Part shown: one piece after another, positions 5,910 to 7,429 of the stretch
Layout: each line of letters opens with the position of its first letter
Position numbering within the stretch: position 1 is the stretch's first letter
Assembly: GCA_023448955.1 (NCBI GenBank)
Contig: JAEXJU010000220.1
Span: forward strand, 1 to 7,429
Source of the DNA: Bacteroidota bacterium
GTDB taxonomy: Bacteria; Bacteroidota; Bacteroidia; Flavobacteriales; Weeksellaceae
Length of the DNA: 7,429 bases
Reading direction: 5' to 3'
Translations under genes and position numbers: made by a program
Notes under the pieces: model-generated
The model's database searches: none
What the model saw: only the letters and a program-made list of their open reading frames with translations
Told to the model about the DNA's origin: nothing

Positions 5910-6794
5910 TTAGTTAGATTTTTCCCAGTGCGCTTCAGTTCCCTGAGGAGCAGCTCCACCTTGGGCAGGTGTAATCGGAGCTTGTTCCTGATTGATATGA
6001 TAGACATAAGCCGCAACTTTTTCTATATCATTTCCGGTCAGGATACCGTTTTTACCCCAAGCCTGCATCGTAGGGTTGTTCTTACTACCGTTTTCTACCA
6101 TATAGAAAACATTTTTATATAAGGTTTTCTCAGGCTGGTTGATCCAGAAACCGTCCGTCAAGTTTGGACCAATTCCTCCCTTTCCGCCTTCTCCGTGGCA
6201 AGTAACACAGTTAGTCTGGAAAATTACTTTTCCTTCTTCTACATTATCTTCAGAGAATTTTGCTGTTTCTATCGTAGCCTGTGGTACTGTTTTCATATAA
6301 TCTTCCACAGCAGCAATCTGCTCTTTATATTCCTGATCATACTCTTTGTAAGGATGTGCAAAATCCGTTAGGAAATAAGACGAAACATAAAGAATACAAT
6401 AGGCCACACCAAAATAGAAAAGACCTAACCACCATTTAGGAAGCTGATTGTCAAGCTCCATAATTCCATCGAATCCGTGGTCAATAAGAATGTCTTTCTC
6501 TTCCTTCTCAGACTGGCTTTTGAATGCGCCATTCCAAAGATACTGGAAGTAAGGGATTTTAGTTTCTGAAAGATAAGAGGCTTTTTCTTCATCTGTAAGC
6601 TTCTTAAACTTTTCGTTTTCGATCAGATCACCAATTGCAGCTTGGATGAACACAACAATGATACTGATAACAGCAGTTCCCAGGAAATATTTAGATGTCA
6701 GGAAATCTGATGTCTGCGAAAACATATAAAACACAACAAGTAATAATCCTAAAACGATTAGAATATTAATATAAACAGGTGTTCTTCTTTTCAT
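5910..6794 (-). CDS. ccoP: cbb3-type cytochrome c oxidase subunit III, monoheme CcoP
   Basis: A 294-residue membrane-anchored cytochrome c. Two N-terminal helices (about 8-25 and 34-54) precede a charged linker, then the FixP/CcoP N-terminal signature DGIMELDNQLPKWWLGLFYFGVAYCILYV (109-137) with the third helix. The C-terminal cytochrome c domain has a single heme-attachment site CVTCH (196-200), GPNL at 209-212, and the probable axial methionine M243 in PTMQAW. Proteobacterial CcoP normally has one helix and two CxxCH sites; the extra helices and single heme fit the Bacteroidota form. It passes electrons from soluble cytochrome c towards CcoO and CcoN. The end (about 268-294) is a low-complexity Gln/Ala/Gly tail. 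It starts 18 bp after ccoQ. Confidence 0.95.
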   Translation of the reverse strand: MKRRTPVYINILIVLGLLLVVFYMFSQTSDFLTSKYFLGTAVISIIVVFIQAAIGDLIENEKFKKLTDEEKASYLSETKIPYFQYLWNGAFKSQSEKEEKDILIDHGFDGIMELDNQLPKWWLGLFYFGVAYCILYVSSYFLTDFAHPYKEYDQEYKEQIAAVEDYMKTVPQATIETAKFSEDNVEEGKVIFQTNCVTCHGEGGKGGIGPNLTDGFWINQPEKTLYKNVFYMVENGSKNNPTMQAWGKNGILTGNDIEKVAAYVYHINQEQAPITPAQGGAAPQGTEAHWEKSN

Positions 6795-6812
6795 GATTAA
6801 TTATATTATAAA

Positions 6813-7007
6813 CTACAAAGTCTGATTTTCGTCTTCGTCTTTTTCCAAAGGTGCATTTTCTTCCTCGCTGTAATATTTTTTTGGTCTGTTGATTACGATG
6901 TAAACAACAACTAAAAAGAACACTATGAAGATGATCATTGCTAAAGTCTGGAAAAAACCTGCGTTTTCCACATTGGAGACGATGTCTTTAAAACTTTGCG
7001 GAATCAT
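6813..7007 (-). CDS. ccoQ: CcoQ/FixQ-like small cbb3 oxidase subunit
   Basis: A 64-residue single-pass protein: a short polar N-terminus, one transmembrane helix at about 20-39 (LAMIIFIVFFLVVVYIVI), then NRPKKYYSEEE and a strongly acidic tail. Length, topology and position between ccoO and ccoP match CcoQ, which stabilises the association of CcoP with the CcoNO core. Primary sequence in this family is poorly conserved, so the name rests largely on gene order. Spacers are 11 bp to ccoO and 18 bp to ccoP, consistent with a single transcript. Confidence 0.88.
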   Translation of the reverse strand: MIPQSFKDIVSNVENAGFFQTLAMIIFIVFFLVVVYIVINRPKKYYSEEENAPLEKDEDENQTL

Positions 7008-7018
7008 TTTTTTAAATT

Positions 7019-7429
7019 TTAATTACTAGCCGTTTTTACCTCAGTTGTTTTGATATCAGTTCCAAGTCTCTGAAGATAAGATATCAATGCTACGATCTCT
7101 CTCTTCTCAAGAGGTACAAATTGCTCGCCAGCTTTTGTTTTATTTGCTTTTGTTTCATCAAAAGATTTTTTAACATCGCTTGCTTCAGAAAATACATTCT
7201 TAACAATTTTATTAGCTTGATTATTCATCCACGAATCCAAAGTGTCAATCTGAGCTTTTGTATATGGAACATCAAATGAATTTTTCATCAGCTCCAGTTT
7301 AGCTTTAGTCTTGCTTCTGTCCAGAGTATTTTCAATTAACCAAGGATATCTCGGCATAATTGAACCTGCGGAAGTAGATCTTGGATTATACATATGTTTG
7401 AAGTGCCAAGAGTCTGGTCTCGCACCACC
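7019..7429 (-). CDS. ccoO: cbb3-type cytochrome c oxidase subunit II (CcoO), C-terminal part; 5' end outside the window
   Basis: The frame stays open to the right edge, beyond the internal ATG at 7393; codons from 7429 read GGARPDSWHFKHMYNPRSTS and continue SIMPRYPWL. This is the conserved CcoO region in which the methionine of S-x-MPxYPWL is the axial ligand of the c-type heme; the CxxCH site lies upstream, outside the window. The remaining 136 residues end in a helix-rich tail (ALISYLQRLGTDIKTTEVKTASN), of which YLQRLG is typical for CcoO. In Flavobacteriia CcoN and CcoO are commonly one fused polypeptide, so this may be the end of a CcoNO fusion; the window cannot show that. Confidence 0.94.
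   Translation of the reverse strand, partial: GGARPDSWHFKHMYNPRSTSAGSIMPRYPWLIENTLDRSKTKAKLELMKNSFDVPYTKAQIDTLDSWMNNQANKIVKNVFSEASDVKKSFDETKANKTKAGEQFVPLEKREIVALISYLQRLGTDIKTTEVKTASN

Noticed and set aside
3158..7429. Apparent absence of the copper ATPase CcoI and of CcoS from the cbb3 operon
   Set aside because: The operon continues past the right edge, where these genes usually lie upstream of ccoN in Flavobacteriia; absence cannot be concluded.

Overview
The window looks like chromosome of a Flavobacteriia member of the Bacteroidota, most like the Chryseobacterium/Elizabethkingia group. This rests on the AT-rich sequence, the lack of Shine-Dalgarno sites with A-rich leaders before starts, the protein sequences themselves, and a cbb3 oxidase operon of the Bacteroidota type (CcoP with one heme motif, and a TauE/SafE-family membrane protein after CcoH). 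The genus is an inference from memory of these families.

Left part (1-2291, + strand): the 3' end of a protein with a RapZ C-terminal domain; a MurU-like sugar-1-phosphate nucleotidyltransferase; a LOG-family phosphoribohydrolase whose start overlaps the previous stop (ATGA); and a small exported protein resembling DUF6702. The RapZ-type tail next to a MurU-like enzyme suggests a sugar kinase/nucleotidyltransferase pair for cell-wall sugar salvage, but the kinase part lies outside the window.

Centre: a strong bidirectional intrinsic terminator (2291-2320) separates the rightward genes from the leftward ones.

Right part (7429-2319, - strand): a cbb3-type cytochrome c oxidase operon, in transcription order ccoO 3' end, ccoQ, ccoP, ccoG, ccoH and a TauE/SafE-family membrane protein, then a lipoprotein of unknown function. 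CcoO, CcoQ and CcoP are structural or accessory subunits of the high-affinity terminal oxidase. CcoG (ferredoxin-like, membrane), CcoH and probably the SafE-like protein serve assembly and copper handling. Genes are tightly packed (6-18 bp gaps, one 10-bp overlap) except for a 116-bp gap between ccoP and ccoG.

The most unusual item is in that gap. An 89-nt element (5813-5901) fills it and can fold, as RNA of the operon strand, into an almost fully paired three-way junction: a perfect 15-bp outer stem plus two inner hairpins. Every imperfect pair in the inner hairpins is G-U in the operon transcript and A-C on the other strand, which points to a structured RNA of the operon transcript. The outer stem ends in a U run 19 nt before the ccoG start, so it may act as an attenuator, mRNA stabiliser or processing site between the structural and assembly genes. 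No gene-free stretch exceeds 300 bases.
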